Source: Calothrix sp. C42_A2020_038
GTDB lineage: Bacteria > Cyanobacteriota > Cyanobacteriia > Cyanobacteriales > Nostocaceae
Direction of reading: 5' to 3'
Assembly: GCA_015272395.1 (NCBI GenBank)
Contig: JACYLQ010000046.1
Location: 30,199 to 94,198 of the forward strand
DNA: 64,000 nt
Both the position numbers and the translations under genes were made by a program. Each line of letters starts with the position of its first letter. Position 1 is the stretch's first letter. Below, in pieces: positions 9,579 to 18,738 of this stretch. The notes beneath the pieces were generated by a model. It did not search any database, had not been told where the DNA came from, and saw nothing but the letters and a program-made list of their open reading frames with translations.

Positions 9579-11039
9579 CTAGCTTGCCACTGCTTGATGG
9601 GTTCCTGTGTGTGCTGCTGCTTTTTGGTGTCTTTCTCTCAGGTAAGAGAAAAACTCAACTCCTTCACGCAGGCGCCGCACTAGCATTTGACGGTCGGTAA
9701 GCATTTCCCGCACAATTGGTATAATCGCCTTGGGACGAAAGTAAAATTGACGATACATTCTTTCGACTGCATCTTCAATTTCTGCACTCGAAAGCGTTGG
9801 ATATTCTAGAGTCGAAGTTTGAATTCCTGACTCTGATACCAGCGACTGGTTTGTAAACCAACCGTTTGCTTTTGCCTGTTCATATAATTCTGTACCCGGA
9901 TACGGTGCCGCAATGGATACTTGGATGGTGTGAGGACTGAGTTCACAAGCAAAACGAATTGTTTCTTCGACTGTTTGCTTACTTTCAATTGGTAAACCAA
10001 TAATAAAAGTGCCATGAACCGTAATGCCTAATTCATGACAGTTTTTCATAAACTCGCGCGCAACTTCTAATTTCACACCTTTTTTAATGCGGTTGAGAAT
10101 TTCTTGATTTCCTGACTCAAAGCCCACAAGCAATAAACGCAAACCATTATTACGCAATGTTTTCAAAGTATCATAATCCAAGTTCGCACGTGCATTACAA
10201 CTCCAGATCAGTTTCAGACGCTTCATGTGTTCGCTAATAGCGATTGCTCGGTGCTTGTCGATAGTGAAAGTGTCATCATCAAACATATATTCGCGGACTT
10301 TATTCCCAAAGATCGCTTTGGCTTCTGCCATATCGCGACCCACTGCTTCGGGACTTTTTGTACGGTATAAATGACCACCTATTGTTTGTGGCCATAGACA
10401 AAAAGTGCATTTTGCAGGACAACCTCGCCCAGTGTAAAAAGAAATATACGGATGTTGTAAATAACCAATAAAATACTTAGTAATATCTAAATCGCGGGCG
10501 TAGACAGGTAATACGCTGGGCATTGCATCCCAATCGTGAATTAAAGGGCGGTCTTCGTTGTGATGAATATTACCAAATTTATCGCGATAACTTAGACCTT
10601 TGATTGCGTCCCAAGCTTTACCCTCGGCTAATTCTTTGCAGGTGTAATCAAATTCGTTTCGGCAAACAAAGTCAATTATCGGGTGTTCTTCTAATGTTTG
10701 CTGCGATAATACCGCAACATGGGCACCAACAAAGCCTACTTTGGCACCTGGGTTTTTATCTTTGATTGCCCGCGCGCACTTGGCATCATTGATTAGTGAA
10801 GGAGTACTAGTGTGCATAATCACCAGTTCATAATCAGTAGCTATTTTGAGAACATCGTCAACTGTTTGCCCGTGAGGAGGAGCATCAACAAGCTTGCTAT
10901 CGGGTATTAAAGCTGCTGGTTGTGCCAACCAAGTCGGATACCAAAACGAAGTAATTTCACGTTTCGCTTGATAACGAGAACCGGCGCCACCATCGAACCC
11001 ATCAAACGAAGGTGGACTAAGCAGTAAAGTTTTCATCAT
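9579..11039 (-). CDS. hpnJ: hopanoid radical SAM protein HpnJ
   Basis: HpnJ is a B12-binding-domain radical SAM enzyme. With HpnI and HpnK it makes the cyclitol ether of bacteriohopanetetrol by contracting the glucosamine ring. The 486 residues comprise an N-terminal cobalamin-binding-like domain (1-190, starting LLLSPPSFDGFDGG), the [4Fe-4S] motif GCPAKCTFC (C207, C211, C214) and a TIM-barrel core with LLVGFESGNQEIL. It is the first gene of hpnJ-K-I. Genes for squalene-hopene cyclase and adenosyl transfer (hpnFGH) are not in the window. Confidence 0.9.
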   Translation of the reverse strand: MMKTLLLSPPSFDGFDGGAGSRYQAKREITSFWYPTWLAQPAALIPDSKLVDAPPHGQTVDDVLKIATDYELVIMHTSTPSLINDAKCARAIKDKNPGAKVGFVGAHVAVLSQQTLEEHPIIDFVCRNEFDYTCKELAEGKAWDAIKGLSYRDKFGNIHHNEDRPLIHDWDAMPSVLPVYARDLDITKYFIGYLQHPYISFYTGRGCPAKCTFCLWPQTIGGHLYRTKSPEAVGRDMAEAKAIFGNKVREYMFDDDTFTIDKHRAIAISEHMKRLKLIWSCNARANLDYDTLKTLRNNGLRLLLVGFESGNQEILNRIKKGVKLEVAREFMKNCHELGITVHGTFIIGLPIESKQTVEETIRFACELSPHTIQVSIAAPYPGTELYEQAKANGWFTNQSLVSESGIQTSTLEYPTLSSAEIEDAVERMYRQFYFRPKAIIPIVREMLTDRQMLVRRLREGVEFFSYLRERHQKAAAHTGTHQAVAS

Positions 11040-11271
11040 ATGATTATTTTTACTCCCAGATACCTACCTGATCAAAGGTGGATATCTAAAATCTGAATCT
11101 TGATCGAATTTTGTAGTTTTTTCAATGCAAAGGCTGTTTTTTTAAGTAAAACTTAGCATTTAAGATACCCGACCTTGTGAAAGTTTGTATTTAGCAACCC
11201 TGTTTTAAAGCTGGTACTGCCATTTTCTAGAAAGTTGAACAATTTCGCGCTTCTGTATCAGGCGTATCTGG

Positions 11272-11895
11272 TCAAAGATTATAGCCGCGTAGAGTTTTGT
11301 GGACTTTGGATAAGTGCCACATGTAGTCATCAATTTTGTATTTGTCTGCGGCTTCTGATATGTACTTAGAAGCTTGTCGGATTTCATTTTGAGCTTCGTA
11401 ATAAAGTCCTATATATAAGTGACTATAAAATTTACCGTGTTTTCCCTCGGATTCGCCAATCTTAAGAACTTCATCAATTTTGCTTTTATCTGCATATAAA
11501 TTAGATATGGCTTGCATAACTCGGCGAGGATCGTTTTGAACTGGAAGCAATGTGTTGCGTGCCTTTTCAACACCTTCTTGTTTAGCAATACAAAGATACC
11601 GCCATATAGTTTCTTCAACATCTTGAGAATTAACTGTCAGGTCGATTTCAAATTGTTCGGCGCCTTCTTGGTAGCGTTCAGCATAGTAGTATGATAAGCC
11701 ACGTTGCCATAAGTATGGTCTGAGTGTAGGGTCTAGTTTTTCGGCTTTGTCAAAGTCTGTTATGGAGTCATCAATTTTTGCTAGCTGGAAATAGACCATT
11801 CCCCTTTGAATATAAGCTTTTGGTTGGTTCGGGTTGGTGCAGATAATATTGTTCCAGTACTGAAGACGGGTTTCTAGCGATTGTTGGAAAAACAA
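11272..11895 (-). CDS. TPR-repeat protein
   Basis: A 207-residue protein with two or three tetratricopeptide repeats at about 20-95 (for example AYIQRGMVYFQLAKIDDSIT and LWQRGLSYYYAERYQEGAEQF) and more degenerate helical pairs after that. TPR arrays bind partner proteins, so no enzymatic role is implied. The only available start at the N-terminus is TTG at 11895, with stop codons further upstream. The next in-frame ATG would remove the first repeat, so either TTG is used or the 5' end is damaged. No signal peptide is seen. Confidence 0.65.
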   Translation of the reverse strand: MFFQQSLETRLQYWNNIICTNPNQPKAYIQRGMVYFQLAKIDDSITDFDKAEKLDPTLRPYLWQRGLSYYYAERYQEGAEQFEIDLTVNSQDVEETIWRYLCIAKQEGVEKARNTLLPVQNDPRRVMQAISNLYADKSKIDEVLKIGESEGKHGKFYSHLYIGLYYEAQNEIRQASKYISEAADKYKIDDYMWHLSKVHKTLRGYNL

Positions 11896-12103
11896 GATAC
11901 TTTGCGACCTTTGCTGGAATGGACTTTATTAGTGTGCCAACTGCGTAAATCAAAAGTCCTGATTGTAACAAGATTTAACTATCGATGTCTCTTAATAATT
12001 ACGTGTGTAACTCTTGTAATGTATTATTGCAAGCTTGCAAATTTATACTGTTTACCTCTAAATACTGAGAAATATAATGTATCAAAATGAAAATTTTCCG
12101 AAG

Positions 12104-12490
12104 ATGAAAAAACTTACAATACTCCTAACAGGGGCTTTATGTGCTACTATTCCGGGAGCGGTTGCTTTTCACTATCGTTCTAACGCACTGAACATTCTTA
12201 ACTATCAAAACCAAGCTGCCCTTCATTCTTCGCAAGGAAACTACGAAGCGGCAGTTATCGATTATACTAAAGCGATAAATATAAATCCCAAAGACGCTAA
12301 TCTCTACAGTAATCGTGGTGATGTTTATAAGAGATTAGGTTATTATCAATTGGCTATACATGATTATACGCAAGCCATTAAAATTAGTCCAACTACTAAA
12401 TACTTTGAGCAGAGAGCTAAAATTTGGGATGAACTGAAAGAATTTGATAAGGCAAACGCTGATCGAAAAGGTATTAACATTGACTCTTAA
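12104..12490 (+). CDS. small exported TPR protein
   Basis: A 128-residue protein starting MKKLTILLTG, with a signal peptide or anchor (about 1-22). Two TPR motifs follow (about 40-105: NYEAAVIDYTKAININPKDA and YYQLAIHDYTQAIKISP). An upstream ATG at 12077 would add nine polar residues before the Lys-rich start, so I prefer 12104. It is divergent from the other TPR gene at 11272, and both resemble the many secreted or periplasmic TPR proteins of filamentous cyanobacteria. Confidence 0.7.
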   Translation: MKKLTILLTGALCATIPGAVAFHYRSNALNILNYQNQAALHSSQGNYEAAVIDYTKAININPKDANLYSNRGDVYKRLGYYQLAIHDYTQAIKISPTTKYFEQRAKIWDELKEFDKANADRKGINIDS

Positions 12491-12546
12491 TAAAGGTTTT
12501 CCAAAAATTTGATTTTGTGAACTACCTACGCTCCTGATCATTTTTC

Positions 12547-12675
12547 AGTGTAGTGGGCTGGTTGGCAACGGATGAGTAGTTTTAAGTAGCTAGACTTTGT
12601 TTATAACAAATAACTTATCTGTTATATCCGCTACATCCGTTGCTATCCTGACTCCCAAAACTTTTGATACAGACC
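12547..12675. mobile_element. MITE-like element, copy C
   Basis: The core aligns with copy B in the same orientation: GGCAACGGAT near 12566, TTTAAGTAGCTAGACTTTGT, then ATCCGCTACATCCGTTGC, ending in CCCAAAACTTTTGATACAGA. The left terminal repeat is degraded. It lies between two convergent genes, the small TPR protein and the AbrB-family protein, and has no coding capacity. Confidence 0.65.
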
Positions 12676-12720
12676 ATTAGGTTTTTTGCTTGTTGTATCA
12701 GTTCATATTTTTAGCTAGTT

Positions 12721-13908
12721 TCAGACAACTGGTGGTTGTTCTAGGCGCCGGAACAAATATACCCAAAGTGGAAGTGAACTATTGATAGCAACTAACCTGA
12801 CTAAATGACCTGCGGTGACGATATCAACGTTATGGTCTAGGGCTAATGCAACTAAAATCATTTCAGCGGCACCACCCGGCGCCGTTACAAGTAAGCAGGT
12901 TAACCAATCCCAGGATGTTAAATGCATTGCTATTATTGATGCAGTTGCACCAGAGATTAATGTCATAACTGTGGTAATAATTATATATACCAGCGCACGT
13001 AATCCAAAACTGGGTTTTTCTCCCCAGTATTCTCCGATTGTGATACCAAGTAGGATTTGACCGATTATTCCAAGTGTAGTAGGTGGGGTATAGTTTATAT
13101 TTTCTACGAATGGTAGAAGATTAATCATGGAGTTAAAAGTAATACCAACTACTAATGCTGAGAAAAAGTGAGCAGCTGGCAGTTTGACACGAAGGGCTAA
13201 GTTGGCGGCTATTGCAGCTATTAATAAAGTCAAACACAACAATCCTAAGTTTGCAGGTTCAAAGCTAAAAACTTGTTGATGATTAAATAAAACTTGTGGT
13301 GTTGTATATGTGGCGCCAACCGATGCTCTGGCTATTAATGGTATCAGAATAACCACGGAAGTAACGCGAAAGACTTGAGATAGGGCAACAAGTGTTACGT
13401 TACGATTGTAATCTGCTGCTATTGCTGCCATAACACCGACTCCACCCGGTACTGTGGCTAGCATTGCTGTAAATAAGTTGATTTTACTAAGTCGCGAATA
13501 TATGTAGCCTATACAGGCGCCACTTAAAAGTAAAAACAAAGTGAGAATTATATAAATGGGAATACCTGTTGCGATATGGGCAAAGTTGGCACGGGTGTTA
13601 GAAAAACCTATCGTTATACCAACTAGTATCATCCCTATCTGTCTAACAAGACGGTTTGGTTTCACACTATGTTTACAAAATATTTCACAGCTTCGACATA
13701 TTATGATTCCGGCAGCTACCCCAGCTAGTATCCAGGCAATTCCACCAAAGTTGAGGGATATTCCTGTGTAACCTAGAGGTATAGCTACTAATATTTCTAA
13801 AAATAATATAATTAATTTTCTAATATTTGATTGTACTTGTGTAACAGAAGTTGGCTTCTGTTCAGGTGTAAAGCGTTTTGGAGTCAGAGAGGATGTTGGA
13901 ATGAACAC
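12721..13908 (-). CDS. AbrB-family membrane protein (putative transporter/regulator)
   Basis: A 395-residue polytopic membrane protein with about ten hydrophobic helices in two similar halves. Each half carries a PGG loop (ATVPGGVGVMAAIA and VTAPGGAAEMILVALA), the hallmark of the AbrB duplication family (often annotated as putative ammonia monooxygenase). That annotation is historical, and no catalytic oxygenase motif is visible. The family is thought to act in transport or regulation at the inner membrane. The gene appears monocistronic. Confidence 0.8.
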   Translation of the reverse strand: MFIPTSSLTPKRFTPEQKPTSVTQVQSNIRKLIILFLEILVAIPLGYTGISLNFGGIAWILAGVAAGIIICRSCEIFCKHSVKPNRLVRQIGMILVGITIGFSNTRANFAHIATGIPIYIILTLFLLLSGACIGYIYSRLSKINLFTAMLATVPGGVGVMAAIAADYNRNVTLVALSQVFRVTSVVILIPLIARASVGATYTTPQVLFNHQQVFSFEPANLGLLCLTLLIAAIAANLALRVKLPAAHFFSALVVGITFNSMINLLPFVENINYTPPTTLGIIGQILLGITIGEYWGEKPSFGLRALVYIIITTVMTLISGATASIIAMHLTSWDWLTCLLVTAPGGAAEMILVALALDHNVDIVTAGHLVRLVAINSSLPLWVYLFRRLEQPPVV

Positions 13909-14134
13909 GAGATTTAAAAAAGATTGTTTAATATTACAAGTTCTAAAACGTGATTAACTAAAGGGGAATGATAGTTAGTGAGGCAACTACTATAGATAAT
14001 TACTAGTAAACCTCCTGTAATCAATTTCGTTATTCAGTTAACCTGGGATTAGTTATTATTTCGTTACATATCTAGATTAACCCGGACAATGGATTAATAC
14101 ACCTGCTCATCGTTAGATTTGTTCAAAACTCTAA
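13909..14134. other. intergenic region left of the photolyase remnant
   Basis: AT-rich, with several stop codons in all frames. I see no gene, and no older part of the photolyase frame can be followed into it. Confidence 0.4.
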
Positions 14135-14467
14135 ACCTTTAGTGACAATTTTCGTATTTATAACCCAACCAAGAATATTGAAGAACGTGACCCAGACCTA
14201 CACTTTATTTCGCATTGGGTACCAGAATTGCAAGGATATAGTTTACCCAAAATCATTCAAGGTACATATACTGGACGTAGTTCCTATCCAGAACCAATAC
14301 TTGACTGGTCACACCTACGCAAGTGTGTTAAACAAAGAATTATCAATAAGGGTAGACAAAAGCTTGAAGGCGCCTTAGCTACAAAGAAAACAGTAGATAA
14401 CTATTGGAAATCGCAGGGTAAAAAATTTCAAGAGTATAAAAACACCGAATCTGAAGGAAATGCTTAA
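14135..14467 (+). pseudogene. cryptochrome/DNA photolyase C-terminal remnant
   Basis: A 110-codon open stretch begins right after an in-frame TAA and has no N-terminal domain. It reads NFRIYNPTKNIEERDPDLHF, then ISHWVPELQGYSLPKII and PEPILDWS. These are the conserved last helices of the FAD-binding domain of photolyases and cryptochromes (FRIYNP, DP, WVPEL, YPxPIVD). Intact proteins of the family are about 470-530 residues, so more than three quarters is missing. An intact copy may exist elsewhere in the genome. Confidence 0.75.
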
Positions 14468-14848
14468 AATTCTATTGCCAGTTAAAGAAATGGCTAATTG
14501 CTATTCACAATTAGCCAGGAGCAACCAGGAACGTTTCAATAAGGTCATTATCAACTAGTATGTACTAGTAATTATCTCAATTTTTTTGTTACAAAATTTA
14601 CCATATTTATCTGTGTTGCATTGATTATTTGGAATTTTTGAATGTTTCAGCTAAATATTCAGCTAAATGATTTATAATGATGCAAGCGCAAAATTAAATA
14701 CAATACAAAATTACTATAAATAAAAAATTAAGTCAAGTCTGTCAAACAAGAAATTTGTGTGATCAAAAATCAAATCAGAGTTCAACTTTCCCCTTCCCGC
14801 TTTCCCTATAGGTTTGGTACAATTCATGCAGCTAAGAAATGGTAGATA
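14468..14848. other. intergenic region
   Basis: AT-rich spacer of about 380 bases between the photolyase remnant and the metalloprotease gene. I see no gene or clear repeat. It should contain the promoter for the downstream gene. Confidence 0.4.
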
Positions 14849-16042
14849 ATGCTGCAAATTCGCGGGTTGGTAAGAGCTGCTCAGAAAGCGCAGGAACAAT
14901 TAAAGATAGGTGTAAGGGATGCGGATGTCCTGACGTTCCAAAGTTTTGTCCTTAGTTCAGTAGAGACAGTGGAACGTCTATGTGCTGATGCGAGGGTAAC
15001 ACCGCATCAGTTGCCTGCTCGTTCGCGTCAAGCATATTATTTTCTTAAGAACATCGACTTGCAAAATTTGCCGACTGCTGGGAGTCACCAGCGTTCAATG
15101 GTGCAAACGATAGGAATTAAAAATATCAAAACGCAGCAGCGTGCAATTTTGTGGAGAATATCGCAATTAGCTTCAGATTCGCATCTTGACTATGAGCAAA
15201 TACCGACAGTTGCCAAAAGTATAAGTCAAGTTGTAGAAGCAATCGAAAAGATATGCACTCAGCAGCAGATTACACCTGCGAATTTAACGAGTTCATCGCG
15301 ACAAATTTATGCTTGGATGAAATTTTTGGCGCCGGAAGCAAATCTAAAGTTACATGTGCAGGCTACACAACGTATTCATTCGATCGCCAAGGTATTATGT
15401 AGTAGTTATGGGCATGAATCAGTCAATTTTGTAGTGGAGATGACAAACTTGGCTGGATTGTATCGTAGTCGTTGGGTTGGAAATAATATAACTTTAATAT
15501 TGAGCGAAGGGTTTATTCATGCTGGGGAAGATGTTTTGACTGCTCTAGTTCAAACTTCGCTGCAAGGAAAAACTCAGCAGGCAACACGAGTTATTCGTGA
15601 ATATGCGAGTTTGGATGAATTTAGCGATGTTCTGTTAGACCTAGATTTAATTGCTGAAACTATTACCGAAGATGGTAGAGGTTCACATTACAATTTGGAA
15701 ACTTTATTTGACAAAATTAACCGTGAGTACTTTGGTGAGGAGTTAAATAAACCACGTCTAACTTGGAGTCAGATGCAAACATACCGCAAGTTTGGACATT
15801 ATGAGCCTGCGCGCGACAGAATTGTGATTAGTCTAACTTTAGATGCAGCAATGATCCCTGAATATGTAGTTGAGTTCGTTTTGTACCATGAAATGCTACA
15901 TAAGTTTCACGGAGAGAGGTGGGTTAATGGTAGACGTATGGTACACACTTCGGAGTTTAGAAAGGACGAGGGTAGGTTTAAGTTTTACGATGAGGCGGAA
16001 GCTTGGTTGAGTAAGTTAGCATCTAGAGAAGCTGGGAAGTAA
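14849..16042 (+). CDS. SprT/M48-like zinc metalloprotease
   Basis: A 397-residue soluble protein. The N-terminal two thirds is helical, with two repeated helical segments (about 25-75 and 105-160, each containing a pattern like SSVETVERLCADARVTPHQL or SQVVEAIEKICTQQQITPAN). The C-terminal domain (about 290-390) has the zinc motif HEMLH near residue 347, followed by HTSEFRKDEGRF, as in SprT/YgjP-like metallopeptidases. The substrate is unknown. Related domains cleave DNA-protein crosslinks or other proteins. It starts at ATG 14849. Confidence 0.75.
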   Translation: MLQIRGLVRAAQKAQEQLKIGVRDADVLTFQSFVLSSVETVERLCADARVTPHQLPARSRQAYYFLKNIDLQNLPTAGSHQRSMVQTIGIKNIKTQQRAILWRISQLASDSHLDYEQIPTVAKSISQVVEAIEKICTQQQITPANLTSSSRQIYAWMKFLAPEANLKLHVQATQRIHSIAKVLCSSYGHESVNFVVEMTNLAGLYRSRWVGNNITLILSEGFIHAGEDVLTALVQTSLQGKTQQATRVIREYASLDEFSDVLLDLDLIAETITEDGRGSHYNLETLFDKINREYFGEELNKPRLTWSQMQTYRKFGHYEPARDRIVISLTLDAAMIPEYVVEFVLYHEMLHKFHGERWVNGRRMVHTSEFRKDEGRFKFYDEAEAWLSKLASREAGK

Positions 16043-16139
16043 GAAAATTCCAAAAAATTAATTCTCTCGGAATGTGAGGTGGGTATAGAAAGTCTGCCCT
16101 GAAATTCGGACGGGTGAGGGCACCCATCCCGCAAGAAAT

Positions 16140-16351
16140 TTTAGGTATTTATTTAATTGGAAGTCCCTAATTGAACAGTGTGATATCCAGATTGAACAAT
16201 ATTTAACTTCTTTTTCTGATCAAAATGAAGATATAAAACCTTTTATTACGAGCAGAAATACAAAGAACGGGCTGTTCAAAATCTCAAGAAAAAAGCAAAA
16301 CAACTAGGTTTTGAATTGCTTGAACAGCCCGCTATGGTGGAAGTTTCTTAG
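16140..16351 (+). pseudogene. degenerate transposase fragment, probably IS110 family
   Basis: Two short conserved stretches lie in different frames. NWKSLIEQCDIQIEQYLTSF resembles the helical region between the two IS110 transposase domains (CDxQIExxL). After a frameshift, YKERAVQNLKKKAKQLGFEL resembles the C-terminal tail. The rest of the transposase is absent. It marks the left side of the accessory region. Family assignment is from pattern only. Confidence 0.45.
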
Positions 16352-16427
16352 AAGACTAAACATGTAACGTATTTACGGCAGAATGTGGGAACATAATTTT
16401 TGTGCAATTAGCGTTCTGTAGTGGGTA

Positions 16428-16805
16428 ATGCCAACGAATGATTCTGAATTACAAGACCAGGCAAGGCTTATTCTGGATAAAATCGCTTTCACTCCCTTTG
16501 AGCAATGCTTATCTTTGAGCCGAGAGTTTGGCAACCTTCCTGCTCGACCTGGTATTTATGCAATTAGGCACAAAACCGATGGGCTGCTTTATATTGGTAA
16601 AACCAAGAGTCTGCGGGGTCGTTTTACTGGTGGACATAAAGCTTTTTTGTGGGCATGGCTTGACAAGTATAGCGACGAAGATGTTCGTATTGCTGTGGAG
16701 ACTATTTCTTACTGGGGAAACCCTGCGCTACTATTAGAGCTAGAAGCCATTATTTTGAGAACAACAGAACCTCCTTATAATGTCCAAATCCCAAGCGAAC
16801 AGTAA
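16428..16805 (+). CDS. GIY-YIG nuclease domain protein
   Basis: A 125-residue protein with the GIY-YIG core at about 43-100. PGIYAIRHKTDGLLYIGKT contains both signature tripeptides in slightly varied form (GIY and YIG). An Arg follows (LRGRF), and LELEAIILRTTEPPYN supplies the catalytic Glu and the family's PPYN-type ending. GIY-YIG enzymes cut DNA as homing, repair or restriction nucleases. A stand-alone small form with an overlapping small gene may be a mobile or defence-related module. It starts at ATG 16428. Confidence 0.8.
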   Translation: MPTNDSELQDQARLILDKIAFTPFEQCLSLSREFGNLPARPGIYAIRHKTDGLLYIGKTKSLRGRFTGGHKAFLWAWLDKYSDEDVRIAVETISYWGNPALLLELEAIILRTTEPPYNVQIPSEQ

Positions 16806-17016
16806 AGTTATGCAAGCAAAACTAAAAGAGCAACTTGATAAAACTGATGCCGAGGTTATCTTGGAACGCTTGCCTGAACGTATTAGAGATGCTTTAATTG
16901 CGCGCGCTACTGAGATTGAGTATCCTGTTGAGGCAGTTATTGAGATGGCAATTGCTAGCTTTCTTGATACGGAGGCGTTGGGTTTTGTTGATTGTAAACC
17001 GGGACGTGGGCAGTAA
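16780..17016 (+). CDS. small protein overlapping the GIY-YIG gene
   Basis: A 78-residue protein whose ATG at 16780 overlaps the end of the nuclease gene by 26 bp. An in-frame ATG at 16810, just after the nuclease stop, is the alternative start. The middle (about 28-65: LPERIRDALIARATEIEYPV and VIEMAIASFLD) looks like a helix-turn-helix or ribbon-helix-helix-like helical pair. It could be an antitoxin-like or DNA-binding partner of the nuclease. No family is recognised with certainty. Confidence 0.6.
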   Translation: MSKSQANSKVMQAKLKEQLDKTDAEVILERLPERIRDALIARATEIEYPVEAVIEMAIASFLDTEALGFVDCKPGRGQ

Positions 17017-17310
17017 TATATAACGATTTATAAGGTTATTGTAGAGGCGCCTTATTTTTAATAAGTAGAGTTTTGAAATATGAGCGATAATGATTTAATT
17101 TCTACTTTAAATATACTGTGAGGGTGTTGCGAAGAGTACGCTCTGTCAGAGTTCTGAGGCGCCAATTGCCCCATATTCAATTAGCGTTATTTATAGTGGG
17201 GTAAGTAAACAAAACCTATCCCCGCTCGCCGAAGAGGACACAGTTTTTAACCGGAGCAAGGGTAGTGGAGCGGCGCCTGCAACAAAGACGCAAGGAAGGA
17301 GACTGCGTTC

Positions 17311-17330
17311 TTCCAATAACGTTATTGGAA
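17311..17330. repeat. 20-bp perfect palindrome, copy 1
   Basis: TTCCAATAACGTTATTGGAA is a perfect palindrome. It is identical to copies at 19511-19530 and 24754-24773, and each copy is preceded by TC. The conservation of the exact 20 bp with unrelated flanks suggests a protein-binding site. Confidence 0.8.
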
Positions 17331-17494
17331 AAAAGTACTCAAAATCTTTATCCCACATTCCGCACCCTAACTGTCACAAGTTCTTTTGTACTTAAACAAT
17401 TGTCAGTAAATAGTATTTAAGAACTATGAGGGGGAGAGATATTTTAAAGTTTAATGATAATTAATAGTATTAAGCCAAGCTGAGGATTACACGA

Positions 17495-17517
17495 CTCCGG
17501 GTGCGAAGCACCCGGAG
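17495..17517. repeat. GC-rich hairpin
   Basis: A perfect 10-bp stem, CTCCGGGTGC and GCACCCGGAG, with a GAA loop. No T-run follows on the plus strand, so a simple intrinsic terminator is unlikely. It is probably a REP-like hairpin or part of an RNA. Confidence 0.5.
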
Positions 17518-17740
17518 AGTCAGGTGATCGCAAAAAAAAACTTTTCGGTTACGTCAGTGCATAACCGAGACGTAAGCTCGAAGTACAAGTATACTGACTC
17601 TTAAAAAACCTTACATGCAGGTAAAGTTACATTAAAAAGCCTCATTCCGACGTTATAATAAAGAGATAATCCCTATGTGTAGGCTGAATTCACACTCTAT
17701 ACTTTTACGAGTTGTATAAAAAAAGAAGGAGGATAAGACA

Positions 17741-18736
17741 ATGACAGAGACACTTACCATGTCTTGCCTCTATGATAAACTCTCTCGACTTGGCATCACC
17801 CCTGACTATGTGAGAAATAACGGTTTGCCTAGTTGGTGGGATGATAGCCTTAACGATAAACATGAAGCTGTATTAGAAGGCGCCGGTTATATTGCTGACA
17901 ATCTTAACCTTGACTTAAAATCTTTGTTAGCAGCACAAGAAGAAATCAAGTTTAATCCTTCTCCTTCTACTAAATTTAAGCGCCGTAGCAGTCAGAACAG
18001 TGAACAACCTCATGTTAGCCAAGCTTTATGTAGTCGGTTAGCTGAATTAATTGCCTATGGCACAGAGGTTAATTTTACACCGTTACCTACCGATATTAAG
18101 GCAATAAGAGCAGAAATTTTAACAAATCATACAACTGTCAATTTAACTTCCTTGCTTGATTATTGTTGGAGCAAGGGAATTGTTGTTGGCTATTTTAATC
18201 GTTTTCCTGTTCATGTACAGAAATTTGCAGGGTTTATTCAGTTGCAACCTTCTCGTCCTGTAATTATTCTTAGTTCCACACATAAGTACTCTGCCGAATT
18301 CGCTTTTGACTTGGCACATGAATTAGGTCATTTAGCGCTGGGACACTTGGAACAAAAAGCCGTTTTAATTGATGAAAAAATTGAATATGATAGCAATGGC
18401 GATTGTGAAGAAAACGAAGCGAATCGTTTCGCACGAGCGTTATTATTAGGGGATTGCGATAATTGCTTAGAAGATAAACAATTTTGGAATCATAATCATT
18501 TAATTAAACACGCCACTATCAAAGCTGAAGAAAATCCTACTGTTGAAATTGATTCGATTATACTTAATAACGCTTGGCATAATAATAATTGGGGCTTTGC
18601 TTGTAAAGCTCTAGAGAAGTTAGGCTGTGCAGTTGATAGTCAACAGATTATTAACGGATATTTGGCTGATAAATTAGACTGGGACAAGTTTAATGATGAA
18701 AGCTATGAGTATTTAGAGAAAGCTTTAGGAGTTTAA
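17741..18736 (+). CDS. ImmA/IrrE-family metallo-endopeptidase
   Basis: A 331-residue protein with a COG2856 zinc protease domain. The HELGHLALGH motif lies near residue 193, and the third metal ligand region, EENEANRFARALL, near 226. The N-terminus (1-60) lacks an obvious XRE helix-turn-helix and instead has a helical segment (LGITPDYVRNNGLPSWWDD). ImmA-type proteases cleave repressors in mobile elements, and IrrE controls stress responses. A strong ribosome binding site, AAGGAGG, lies just upstream. The PIN-like gene follows after 2 bp, so the two form an operon. Confidence 0.87.
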   Translation: MTETLTMSCLYDKLSRLGITPDYVRNNGLPSWWDDSLNDKHEAVLEGAGYIADNLNLDLKSLLAAQEEIKFNPSPSTKFKRRSSQNSEQPHVSQALCSRLAELIAYGTEVNFTPLPTDIKAIRAEILTNHTTVNLTSLLDYCWSKGIVVGYFNRFPVHVQKFAGFIQLQPSRPVIILSSTHKYSAEFAFDLAHELGHLALGHLEQKAVLIDEKIEYDSNGDCEENEANRFARALLLGDCDNCLEDKQFWNHNHLIKHATIKAEENPTVEIDSIILNNAWHNNNWGFACKALEKLGCAVDSQQIINGYLADKLDWDKFNDESYEYLEKALGV

Positions 18737-18738
18737 TT

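Larger units (their letters stand above)
17017..17740. other. long intergenic region with palindrome and hairpins
   Basis: I see no protein gene in these 720 bases. They contain the first 20-bp palindrome (17311-17330) and a strong GC hairpin at 17495-17517. A second, weaker stem (CGGTTA and TAACCG) lies near 17548-17569. A TTATAATA sequence near 17654 could be the -10 box for the ImmA/IrrE gene. A structured RNA cannot be excluded. Confidence 0.4.

Noticed and set aside
17495..17570. Small structured RNA upstream of the ImmA/IrrE gene
   Set aside because: The hairpins are clear, but there is no promoter-terminator pair around them, so an independent RNA gene is not supported.
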